Part shown: piece by piece, positions 8,339-15,921 of the stretch | How the letters are laid out: each line of letters opens with the position of its first letter | Position numbering within the stretch: the first letter of the stretch is position 1 | Source: Thioploca sp. | GTDB lineage: Bacteria > Pseudomonadota > Gammaproteobacteria > Beggiatoales > Beggiatoaceae | Reading direction: 5' to 3' | DNA length: 36,457 nucleotides | NCBI GenBank assembly: GCA_030627235.1 | Contig: DAOUSL010000015.1 | Location: forward strand, 1-36,457 | Made by a program: the position numbers and the translations under genes | Notes under the pieces: model-generated | What the model was told of the DNA's origin: nothing | The model's input: the letters and a program-made list of their open reading frames with translations, nothing else | Database searches by the model: none

Positions 8339-9124
8339 ATGACTAAACTAGATAAAATTAATATGCCAGAAATTGTTGTAGAAATAAATAATTTACGCAC
8401 TCAGTTTGGGAATACAATTATCCATGATAAATTGAACCTACAAATTCACCGAGGGGAAATTATAGCGATAATTGGTGATAGTGGAGTTGGTAAATCAATG
8501 TTAATACATGAGATTATTCTACTAGAAAAACCAGTAGCTGGCTCTATTAAGGTATTTGATATTGAAGTATTAAATTTAAATGAGAAACGTTCATTATGGT
8601 TGCGTCGTCATTGTGGAATGATGTTTCAAAATGGAGCTTTATTTAGTTCTTTGACTGTTACCGAAAATATAGCTGTCCCATTGCGTGAACATACTAATTT
8701 GAGTGAGCGTTTAATTAAAGAAATTGTTCATTTCAAAATTGCATTAGTTGGATTGCCAAGCAATGCCAGACATAAATATCCAGATCAGTTGAGTGGTGGA
8801 ATGACGAAACGGGTTGCAGTAGCTAGGGCTTTAGCTTTAGACCCAGAAATACTGTTTTTAGATGAACCAACTGCTGGCTTAGACCCTTCTGGAGCTGGAG
8901 CTTTTGATGAACTTATCGTAAAATTAACCGAATCATTAGGTTTAACAGTGGTAGTTGTCACTCATGATTTAGACCTATTATGGGAAGTTACTGATCGGGT
9001 TGCAGTATTAGCCAATAAACAGGTTTTTGCCATTGCTCCAATGCGAGAATTGATCAAACTTGATCACACTTGGATTCAAAATTACTTTCAAGGCTCACGT
9101 GGGAGAGCAGCACAACAATTATAA
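8339..9124 (+). CDS. mlaF: MlaF-type ABC ATPase (phospholipid transport family)
   Basis: ABC ATPase with Walker A GDSGVGKS (residues 46-53), Q-loop at MMFQNGALF (Gln97), signature LSGGM (151-155), Walker B ILFLDE (171-176) and switch His209. LSGGM in place of LSGGQ, together with FQNGALF and DEPTAGLDP, is typical of the MlaF/Mkl group that drives lipid transport with MlaE and MCE proteins. The residue after the Walker A GKS is Met rather than Thr, which is unusual. No mlaE, mlaD, mlaC or mlaB follows; the next gene is a symporter. Either the partners lie elsewhere or the gene is a detached copy. Confidence 0.8.
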   Translation: MTKLDKINMPEIVVEINNLRTQFGNTIIHDKLNLQIHRGEIIAIIGDSGVGKSMLIHEIILLEKPVAGSIKVFDIEVLNLNEKRSLWLRRHCGMMFQNGALFSSLTVTENIAVPLREHTNLSERLIKEIVHFKIALVGLPSNARHKYPDQLSGGMTKRVAVARALALDPEILFLDEPTAGLDPSGAGAFDELIVKLTESLGLTVVVVTHDLDLLWEVTDRVAVLANKQVFAIAPMRELIKLDHTWIQNYFQGSRGRAAQQL

Positions 9125-9212
9125 AATACGTGATAGTTACATACTTTGGTAGAGACTCACATTGAGTTTATAAAACCACTGCATCATATTGGATAATTAT
9201 TTTACTTTTTAA

Positions 9213-9306
9213 ATGTAACAAAAATTACTTTTGGTTATTATAAAATAATAATATGTGATAACATTGATGTGTATTTAGCTTACAGTTTAGGTATGTAACA
9301 AAAATT
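9213..9306. repeat. 14-bp direct repeat upstream of symporter gene
   Basis: ATGTAACAAAAATT occurs at 9213-9226 and again, identical, at 9293-9306, 80 bases apart, in the 267-base gap before the symporter gene. No coding sequence was found in this gap. The pair could be a regulator-binding site, or chance in AT-rich DNA. Confidence 0.4.
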
Positions 9307-9391
9307 GTTTAGCATTAACTATTGACTTGTTTATTATTAGTTTTCACTTAAATTTAATCTTATATTTTATAATTTTATCGGAGATAATTAT

Positions 9392-11404
9392 ATGGGTTTG
9401 GATCCAAAAATTATTTGGCTATTTGTTTTCGTAGGATTGTATTGGTCATATTGTATCTTTTGGGGTATCAAAGGTGCAATGTCAGCTAAGACTGCCAGTG
9501 ACTATTTTATTGCTGGCCGTTCTATTTCGTTGTGGGTATTCGTACTAGCAGCGACTGCAACATCTTTCTCTGGTTGGACTTTTATGGGTCATCCAGGGTT
9601 ACTATATAGGGATGGGTTTCAGTATGCTTACGCATCTTTTTACGCAATCACCATTCCATTTACCGGAGTTATTTTCTTAAAACGGCAATGGATGCTTGGT
9701 AAACGCTTTGGATTTATTACTCCTGGTGAAATGTTAGCGACTTATTTCAAATCAGATACAGTCCGTATTTTAGTAGTATTGGTAGCATTAGTATTTTCCG
9801 TACCATACTTAGGTTTACAATTGCGTGCTTCCGGTTTCCTATTTAATGTTTTAACTGATAATTTGTTAGATGTTACTGTCGGGATGTGGATGTTATCTGC
9901 AGTAGTAATTATCTATGTAGCTTCTGGTGGTTTGAGAGCGGTAGCTTATGTGGATACTTTGCAAGCTATATTGTTGGCTCTTGGTATTGTGGCGATTGGT
10001 ATAATTTCGGTTTACTATGTTGGTGGTTGGAGTAATTTAAACGATGGTATTGCGGCATTATCTAAAATCGATACTATCAGAACTCCAGATGGCTATAGTC
10101 ATTATATTGCAATTCCTGGGGTAATTCAATTTGTTAGCAACGGGCCAAGTGCTATCGGTGGAGCATGGACTGGCATCATGGTTCTAACCTATATGTTTGC
10201 TTTGATGGGAATTCAATCTGCTCCAGCCTTCTCCATGTGGGCCTTTGCTAATAAGAGTCCTAAACCTTTTGCACCACAACAAGTTTGGGCTTCTTCTTTC
10301 GTAATTGGGTTTATTCTATTTATATTTACTGCTATGCAAGGTTTAGGGGCTCATTTCTTAGGAGCAGACCTTAAATTCTTAGCAGCTTATCCTGATTTAA
10401 CCAATAATCTGATGGGTGTTGGTTTGGGCGGCATAGATTTAATGGATTCTGCTGGTAAACAAGGTATGTTAGTACCTCAATTGATTCATTTAATCTCAGG
10501 ATCCGCTCCTTGGTTAGTAGGTATATTATCAGTTTGTGCATTAGCTGCTATGCAATCTACTGGTGCTGCTTATATGTCTACTGCTGGTGGTATGTTAACT
10601 AGAGATATTTTAAAACGTTACTTGATGCCTAAAGCCACTCATGGCCAACAAAAACTCTTTGGACGAATTGGTGTAGTACTTATTGTATTAGCCGCATTAG
10701 CTGTTGCTACCACTGCTAAAGATGCGTTGGTATTATTAGGTGGACTTGCAGTTGCGTATGGTTTCCAAATGTGGCCAGCTTTAATTGCAGTTTGTTGGTG
10801 GCCATTTTTAACTCGGCAAGGTATAGTTGTTGGTTTGATTGCTGGGCTGATTGCTGTTACCATGACTGAATCAATTGGAGCTCAAGTATTTTCTTTTATT
10901 GATCAAATATTCATTTTTTTTAGTATGGATCCAATATTTGGTGAACCACTATGGGGACGCTGGCCTTTGACTATCCACTCAGCTGGTTGGGGGATAATGT
11001 TTAATTTAGGTTTAGCTATTATTATATCAGCTATGACACAAAATAAAGAAGAGTTGGAACATCGTTTGACTTTCCATTCTTTCTTGCAAGAACATGCTTC
11101 TTTGCCTGATTCTAAACGTGGTTTAATACCTATAGCATGGATTATTACTTTAGTTTGGTTCTTCTTTGGAATTGGCCCAGGTGCGGTAATTGGTAACTGG
11201 ATATTCGGTAATCCTAACGATGTTTCCACTTGGTTCCTTGGTATTCCTTCTATTTGGGCCTGGCAAATATTGTGGTGGGTTATCGGAGTATTTATGATGT
11301 GGTTCTTAGCTTATAAGATGGAACTATCCACTGTACCAAATAAAGAAGTTATAGCTTTACATGAGGATATTGGAGACGTACATTTAGACGTTGATAAACC
11401 TTAA
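9392..11404 (+). CDS. Sodium:solute symporter family protein
   Basis: A protein of 670 residues with about 13-14 hydrophobic segments, belonging to the SSS family of Na+-coupled symporters. Family features visible include SDYFIAGRSI near residue 37, SFSGWTFMG in the second helix, YVASGGLRAVAYVDTLQA, and ALAAMQSTGAAYMSTAGGMLTRDI. The last resembles the Na+-site helix, with its Ser/Thr cluster. The protein is longer than PutP-type members, with extra C-terminal helices. The substrate cannot be read from sequence; acids, amino acids or sugars are all possible. A clear ribosome site (CGGAGA) precedes ATG 9392. It looks monocistronic, with its own terminator. Confidence 0.85.
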   Translation: MGLDPKIIWLFVFVGLYWSYCIFWGIKGAMSAKTASDYFIAGRSISLWVFVLAATATSFSGWTFMGHPGLLYRDGFQYAYASFYAITIPFTGVIFLKRQWMLGKRFGFITPGEMLATYFKSDTVRILVVLVALVFSVPYLGLQLRASGFLFNVLTDNLLDVTVGMWMLSAVVIIYVASGGLRAVAYVDTLQAILLALGIVAIGIISVYYVGGWSNLNDGIAALSKIDTIRTPDGYSHYIAIPGVIQFVSNGPSAIGGAWTGIMVLTYMFALMGIQSAPAFSMWAFANKSPKPFAPQQVWASSFVIGFILFIFTAMQGLGAHFLGADLKFLAAYPDLTNNLMGVGLGGIDLMDSAGKQGMLVPQLIHLISGSAPWLVGILSVCALAAMQSTGAAYMSTAGGMLTRDILKRYLMPKATHGQQKLFGRIGVVLIVLAALAVATTAKDALVLLGGLAVAYGFQMWPALIAVCWWPFLTRQGIVVGLIAGLIAVTMTESIGAQVFSFIDQIFIFFSMDPIFGEPLWGRWPLTIHSAGWGIMFNLGLAIIISAMTQNKEELEHRLTFHSFLQEHASLPDSKRGLIPIAWIITLVWFFFGIGPGAVIGNWIFGNPNDVSTWFLGIPSIWAWQILWWVIGVFMMWFLAYKMELSTVPNKEVIALHEDIGDVHLDVDKP

Positions 11405-11413
11405 TATTTAGGT

Positions 11414-11447
11414 AATCTGATCGGTTTTATAAATCGGTCAGATTTTT
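11414..11447 (+). terminator. Intrinsic terminator after symporter gene
   Basis: A 10-bp stem AATCTGATCG/CGGTCAGATT with one G-U pair and an 11-base loop ends in TTTTT. It starts 10 bases after the symporter stop codon, a textbook Rho-independent terminator. Confidence 0.85.
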
Positions 11448-11547
11448 AGTTCAATAGTTTTATTTAGCTGTGTAAGTTAATAAATTGTATTCTTTAATTT
11501 AATATGATATTGTTTACACTCTTTTACAAATTAAACAGGAGCAACAA

Positions 11548-11763
11548 ATGGCTGAATGGCGTAAAGTAGCAAAAGCTTTTGCTTTGGCAGATAATCATAT
11601 TAGTGAACGGGAAGTTGATATTCTTAGAGAAGCATTATTTGTAGATAATAAAATCTCAAGAAGTGAAATAGATTTTTTAAATGAAATAAAAGAAGAAGCA
11701 AAAACTTCTGTAAAATTGTTGGATGTTTTGATTGAAGATTGTGAAAAAAAACGATCCAGCTAA
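11548..11763 (+). CDS. Small TerB-like protein
   Basis: This acidic, all-helical protein of 71 residues contains two copies of a short pattern: ADNHISEREVDIL (about 14-26) and VDNKISRSEIDFL (about 31-44). Each puts Asp, a polar residue, Ile and Glu in the spacing seen in TerB-like domains, where they bind metal. At about half the length of a TerB domain it may be a minimal version. A good ribosome site (AGGAGC) precedes ATG 11548. The gene stands alone between two terminator-like hairpins. Function unknown; tellurite resistance is not implied. Confidence 0.65.
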   Translation: MAEWRKVAKAFALADNHISEREVDILREALFVDNKISRSEIDFLNEIKEEAKTSVKLLDVLIEDCEKKRSS

Positions 11764-11775
11764 TAATTTAAGATG

Positions 11776-11795
11776 GGCAATCAGTTTTGATTGCC
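11776..11795 (+). terminator. Hairpin after TerB-like gene
   Basis: A perfect 8-bp stem GGCAATCA/TGATTGCC with a 4-base loop (GTTT) lies 12 bases after the stop codon. The T tract that follows is poor, so it may be a weak terminator or an RNA-end stabiliser. Confidence 0.6.
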
Positions 11796-11833
11796 TATAT
11801 CATTGTTACCAATAAGAAAGAAAATGGATATCA

Positions 11834-12100
11834 ATGGCAATAGATATTAAGGAAATTGCAGAAAAACTCAATAATAAAGGGGCAAATAAGCCATGTCATC
11901 GTTGCGGCAAGAATTCCTTTACCATTTTAGAAGGATTTTCAAATATACATTTGCAAGAAGATTTTTCGGCTAATCTTGTTATCGGAGGTCCAGCAATTCC
12001 ATTAATACATGTCATATGTAAAAACTGTGGTTCTGTCACCCCACATGCTTTAGGTGCACTTGACATGCTTCCAAATGAGAAGGCAACAGATGGAAAATAA
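11834..12100 (+). CDS. Small zinc-ribbon protein, unknown role
   Basis: A protein of 88 residues with two Cys pairs, CHRC (Cys21, Cys24) and CKNC (Cys62, Cys65), spaced as in a zinc ribbon. Between them lies a beta-type stretch (LVIGGPAIPLIHVIC). No catalytic motif is seen. An upstream in-frame start is absent; a purine-rich AAGAAAGAAAA tract precedes the ATG at a longish distance. Its last 11 bases overlap the following membrane-protein gene, so the two are probably co-translated and may work together. Confidence 0.6.
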   Translation: MAIDIKEIAEKLNNKGANKPCHRCGKNSFTILEGFSNIHLQEDFSANLVIGGPAIPLIHVICKNCGSVTPHALGALDMLPNEKATDGK

Positions 12101-12482
12101 TAATCAAACTGCAAATTATGATACAACAACAAGTGATGAAAGTCGTTTTATTGATAAACATAGGTCAAACGTAAAGTCAGATTTAATAGAAATAACTGAA
12201 GATAAACTTGAAAATATTCTTCTAAAGCATATAAGAAAAATTGGAACAAGAAAGGCTTGGTTAGCACCTCTGGGCTTATTTATCTCTATCATATTGGCAA
12301 ATATATCTGCTACTTTCACTGAAAAATTTGGTATTCCATCCTCTATATGGGAAGCAATTTTTTTTATAGGAGCAATCGCATCTGGGATATGGCTTATAGC
12401 AAGTTTTGTATTGATGATTGTTAATTGGAAAGAAAGTTCAATTGACTACCTAATTTCACGTATAAAAAATTCTGAAAACTAA
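12090..12482 (+). CDS. Two-helix membrane protein, unknown role
   Basis: I start it at ATG 12090, where GAGAAGG lies six bases upstream; the open frame extends back to 12054 but without such a site. The protein of 130 residues has a polar N-terminus, an amphipathic stretch (about 30-55), then two membrane helices (about 60-78, APLGLFISIILANISATF, and about 88-110). A short charged tail ends it. No family is recognised. It overlaps the zinc-ribbon gene upstream, and the pair may be an accessory unit inserted beside murC. Confidence 0.6.
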   Translation: MENNNQTANYDTTTSDESRFIDKHRSNVKSDLIEITEDKLENILLKHIRKIGTRKAWLAPLGLFISIILANISATFTEKFGIPSSIWEAIFFIGAIASGIWLIASFVLMIVNWKESSIDYLISRIKNSEN

Positions 12483-12547
12483 GTAAACTGCTAATAATGT
12501 CATGCACCAGGCACTCCCGCTCTGGATTATGTCTGGCGTTAATAAGT

Positions 12548-13939
12548 TTATAACTTCTCAGCTAAAGTGGCTGCAACCATCCCAATATTTCCAGCCCCTA
12601 AAGTAAGTAAAATATCCTGATCTTGTAGCATCGGAGCAACAACTTCTGGTAAATTTGTTGGATCAGATATTAATTTTATATTATTGTTGATTGCTTTACA
12701 TAAATCTGTACCAGTTATTCCAGCAATTGGAGCTTCGCCAGCTGAATAAATCTCTAATAATAATAGAATTTTAATTTCAGACAATACTTGGACAAATTCG
12801 TTAAATAAATCTTGAGTACGAGTGTAACGATGTGGTTGAAAAGCTACAATCAAACGTCTTTCTGGCCAACCATTTTCTATTGCATTTAACACTGCTGCAA
12901 TCTCTTCTGGATGATGGCCATAATCATCAATGTGTAAGATTTCTCCTTGAGGAATTTTTATGGTTTGCATTTGAAACCGTCGATCAATGCCACTAAATGT
13001 ACTCAAAGCTTTACTAATCGCTAGATCAGATACTCCAGCTTCACGAGCTATAGCAATAGCAGCTAATGCATTATTTACATTATACTTACCAGGTAAATTC
13101 AAAGTTATATCTAACCAGTGATTTTGGCCTCGTAATACTTTAAAAATAGTTTTACCCTGTTGATATTTAATATCAGTTGCACGAATATCAGCTTTATCTG
13201 ATAAACCGTAAGTTATCATTGGCTTAGTTAAACGAGGTAATAAATTAGCTATCACAGGATTATCAATACATAATACCGCTAAACCATAAAAAGGTAATTG
13301 GCTTAAAAAATCAATGAAGGTTTGTTGTAATTTATTAAAATCATTATCATAAGTCCGAATATGGTCTGCATCAATATTAGTTACTACTGCCATTACTGGT
13401 TTCAAATATAAAAAAGAAGCATCACTTTCGTCAGCTTCGGCAACTAAATATTCACCATAGCCCAAACCTGCATGAGTTCCTGCACTACTTAATCTGCCTC
13501 CAATCACAAAGGTTGGATCTAAATTTCCTTCTGCTAAAATACTAGCAATCAAACTAGTTGTGGTAGTCTTGCCATGAGTTCCTGCAATTGCGATACCTTG
13601 GCGAAAACGCATTAACTCGCCTAGCATTTCAGCTCGTGGAACTACTGGAATTCTTTTGGTTCTGGCTGCTTTTACTTCTGGATTATCTTCTTTTACAGCA
13701 CTGGAAATTACCACAACATCACAACCATGTACATGTTCAGCAGCATGACCAATCTTAATTTTTATTCCTAAATCAGCTAAATGCTGAGTCATTTTACCAC
13801 TATGTAAATCTGAACCAGAAATTGCGTAACCAATGCGGTGCATAACTTCGGCAATACCACACATGCCAACTCCACCAATACCAATAAAATGAATTCGGCG
13901 GCCACGTTTTGGGAGTGTATTATATTCGTTAATTTTCAT
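12548..13939 (-). CDS. murC: UDP-N-acetylmuramate--L-alanine ligase MurC
   Basis: This cytoplasmic ligase adds the first L-Ala to UDP-MurNAc in peptidoglycan synthesis. It shows the N-terminal Rossmann loop GIGGVGM (residues 20-26), the ATP loop GTHGKTTTT (120-128), EADESDASF of the central domain, and HIDDYGHHPEEI with FQPHRYTRT in the C-terminal domain. Length (463) is normal. It lies 39 bases after folC and ends the minus-strand envelope run. In most gammaproteobacteria murC sits in the dcw cluster between murG and murB, so this position is unusual. Confidence 0.96.
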   Translation of the reverse strand: MKINEYNTLPKRGRRIHFIGIGGVGMCGIAEVMHRIGYAISGSDLHSGKMTQHLADLGIKIKIGHAAEHVHGCDVVVISSAVKEDNPEVKAARTKRIPVVPRAEMLGELMRFRQGIAIAGTHGKTTTTSLIASILAEGNLDPTFVIGGRLSSAGTHAGLGYGEYLVAEADESDASFLYLKPVMAVVTNIDADHIRTYDNDFNKLQQTFIDFLSQLPFYGLAVLCIDNPVIANLLPRLTKPMITYGLSDKADIRATDIKYQQGKTIFKVLRGQNHWLDITLNLPGKYNVNNALAAIAIAREAGVSDLAISKALSTFSGIDRRFQMQTIKIPQGEILHIDDYGHHPEEIAAVLNAIENGWPERRLIVAFQPHRYTRTQDLFNEFVQVLSEIKILLLLEIYSAGEAPIAGITGTDLCKAINNNIKLISDPTNLPEVVAPMLQDQDILLTLGAGNIGMVAATLAEKL

Positions 13940-13978
13940 TAGATTTAATAGATACTATTTAGATTCCTACTAGTTGAT

Positions 13979-15214
13979 TTATATCTGAGATAATACTTCA
14001 GCAACTGTATAAAAAGACCCAGTTATTAAGATTCTATCTCCATCTTTAGCTATAGAAAGTACATTATTATAAGCTTTTGTTATAGATAAATAAGTAGTTA
14101 TATTATTGTTACCAGTAGCTAGTAAATTATCACTCAGACATTCAGTTGTAGCAGTATTTGGAGTATTTAAAGGTGCAATATGCCAATCAGTGCCACTATT
14201 TTGCATTATGGTAATAAAACCAGCGATATCTTTTTTCTCTAACATTCCTAATATTATATGAGTTTTTCCTTTACAAGGATATTGTTGTAATGTTGCGGTT
14301 AAAACCTTTGCTCCTAAAGGATTATGAGCCACATCAAATATGCGAGTTATTGCCCCTGGTAACACTTGAAATCTACCAGGAATATAGGCATTAGTTAATC
14401 CACTCGGAATAATCGGCAATTGCAAAAGATTTAATACCATCAATACTCCAGCAGCATTTTGGAGTTGAAAATCACCATATAAATTAGGTTTTGGTAAATC
14501 AATCAATATTTCATCATCAGTCTGCCAAGTCCAGCCATCCTCAGTCTTCTGATAGGTAAAATCACGTTGTATGCAATGTAATTTCGTTGCTAGTTGTTTA
14601 GCATGTTTTATGATACTCAAAGGGGGATTTGGATCACTACAAACAGCTGGTTTGTTAGCTCTAAGAATTCCGGCCTTTTCCAATCCAATGGTTTCTCTAT
14701 TATCACCTAACCAATCAATATGGTCTATATCTATGGTTGTTATTAACGCTACATCAGCATCAAAGATATTGACAGCATCTAATCTACCTCCTAAACCTAC
14801 TTCAAGCACTGCAATATCAATGTTATTTTGTTGATATAATACCATTGCTGCTAAGGTAGCAAATTCAAAAAAAGTTAATGAAATTTTAGCTCTAACTTCC
14901 TCAATTATAGTGAAAGCTTGGCATATTTGTGCATCACTAGCTTCAGTTCCAGCAATACAAATTCGTTCATTATAACGTAATAAATGAGGAGAGGTATAAC
15001 GACCAACTCGCATGTTATTAGCTGTTAGCATGGCATCAAGTAAAGTAACGCTAGAACCTTTACCATTAGTACCAGCAACAATAACGATAGGAAAATCTGG
15101 AGTTAGTAAATTTAAACGTTCGGCAACTATGCGAACTCGATTTAAGCCTAATTCTATCTTGCTAGGATGCAATGAACTTTGCCAGTCAAGCCATTGGGTT
15201 AGATTAGTTTTCAA
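13979..15214 (-). CDS. folC: Folylpolyglutamate/dihydrofolate synthase FolC
   Basis: A Mur-ligase-fold enzyme that adds glutamate to folates and usually also makes dihydrofolate from dihydropteroate. Visible features are the ATP loop GTNGKGS (48-54), TSPHLLRYNERI, VGLGGRLDAVN, and the C-terminal FDVAHNP motif that opens the second domain. Length (411) fits the bacterial enzyme. Its start codon lies within the last codons of the ABC ATPase gene (11-base overlap), which suggests coupled translation. Whether both activities are present cannot be decided from sequence. Confidence 0.93.
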   Translation of the reverse strand: MKTNLTQWLDWQSSLHPSKIELGLNRVRIVAERLNLLTPDFPIVIVAGTNGKGSSVTLLDAMLTANNMRVGRYTSPHLLRYNERICIAGTEASDAQICQAFTIIEEVRAKISLTFFEFATLAAMVLYQQNNIDIAVLEVGLGGRLDAVNIFDADVALITTIDIDHIDWLGDNRETIGLEKAGILRANKPAVCSDPNPPLSIIKHAKQLATKLHCIQRDFTYQKTEDGWTWQTDDEILIDLPKPNLYGDFQLQNAAGVLMVLNLLQLPIIPSGLTNAYIPGRFQVLPGAITRIFDVAHNPLGAKVLTATLQQYPCKGKTHIILGMLEKKDIAGFITIMQNSGTDWHIAPLNTPNTATTECLSDNLLATGNNNITTYLSITKAYNNVLSIAKDGDRILITGSFYTVAEVLSQI

Positions 15215-15917
15215 TGCAATTCAAATAAGCTTGTTCAAGGTTGGAAGCAGAAAAAATAGTGCAGCATTCAATTGGAGTACCAATAAATTTTAATTTACCT
15301 TCATGTAAAATAGCCATGCGATCACATAATGCTTCAACATCTGCTAATAAATGGGTACTAAAAAACATAGTAGTTCCTTTACTTTTCAAATCTAGTAAAC
15401 GTTTTTTAAGATAGGCTCTGGCTTTGGGGTCTAAACCAGCCATTGGTTCATCGAAGACTAATAATTGCTTATTAGCTAATAAACAGGTTGTTAAACCAAG
15501 TTTTTGAGCCATACCTTTGGAATAATCACGTACTGGCTGTTTAAGAACTGAAGTTGGTAAATCTAATAATTCACAGGTTACTCTAACTTGTTCAGAATCA
15601 TATTGATAATTATATAATTCAGCCATATAGATTAAAAAATTTTGTCCAGTTAAATAATAGGGAGGCACAAATTGTTCTGGTAAAAAAGCTAACTTAGAAC
15701 GGGCATTATTATCAGTATGTTTTACAGAAAATAAATTAATATTTCCTTGTTCTATTTCACATAAATCTAATAGGCTTTTTAACATTGTAGTTTTGCCAGC
15801 TCCATTTACTCCCACTAAACCAAAAAATTCACCAACAAATATTTTTAAGTCAATATTATTAAGTATTTGTTTATGATTATAACTTTTGTAAACTTTTTTG
15901 AATTCAATGGCTAACAT
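15204..15917 (-). CDS. ABC transporter ATP-binding protein (ABC-2 exporter type)
   Basis: A 237-residue ATPase with Walker A GVNGAGKT (36-43), a degenerate signature YSKGM (132-136), Walker B LLVFDE (152-157), the D-loop AGLDP and switch His189. The YSKGM signature and short length place it with CcmA/NatA-like ATPases that drive ABC-2 type exporters. No permease gene lies on either side; mrdA is upstream and folC overlaps its 3' end. In many bacteria rodA follows mrdA, and here this ATPase takes that place. The substrate is unknown. Confidence 0.85.
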   Translation of the reverse strand: MLAIEFKKVYKSYNHKQILNNIDLKIFVGEFFGLVGVNGAGKTTMLKSLLDLCEIEQGNINLFSVKHTDNNARSKLAFLPEQFVPPYYLTGQNFLIYMAELYNYQYDSEQVRVTCELLDLPTSVLKQPVRDYSKGMAQKLGLTTCLLANKQLLVFDEPMAGLDPKARAYLKKRLLDLKSKGTTMFFSTHLLADVEALCDRMAILHEGKLKFIGTPIECCTIFSASNLEQAYLNCIEN

Positions 15918-15921
15918 AAAG

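Noticed and set aside
10639-11229. Two minus-strand frames inside the symporter gene
   Set aside because: They overlap a well-supported membrane-protein gene and show no domain or start signals.
11548-12482. Small gene group considered as a tellurite-resistance or defence island
   Set aside because: Only one half-size TerB-like protein is present, with no TerC, TerD, nuclease, helicase or other effector; the label would be unsupported.
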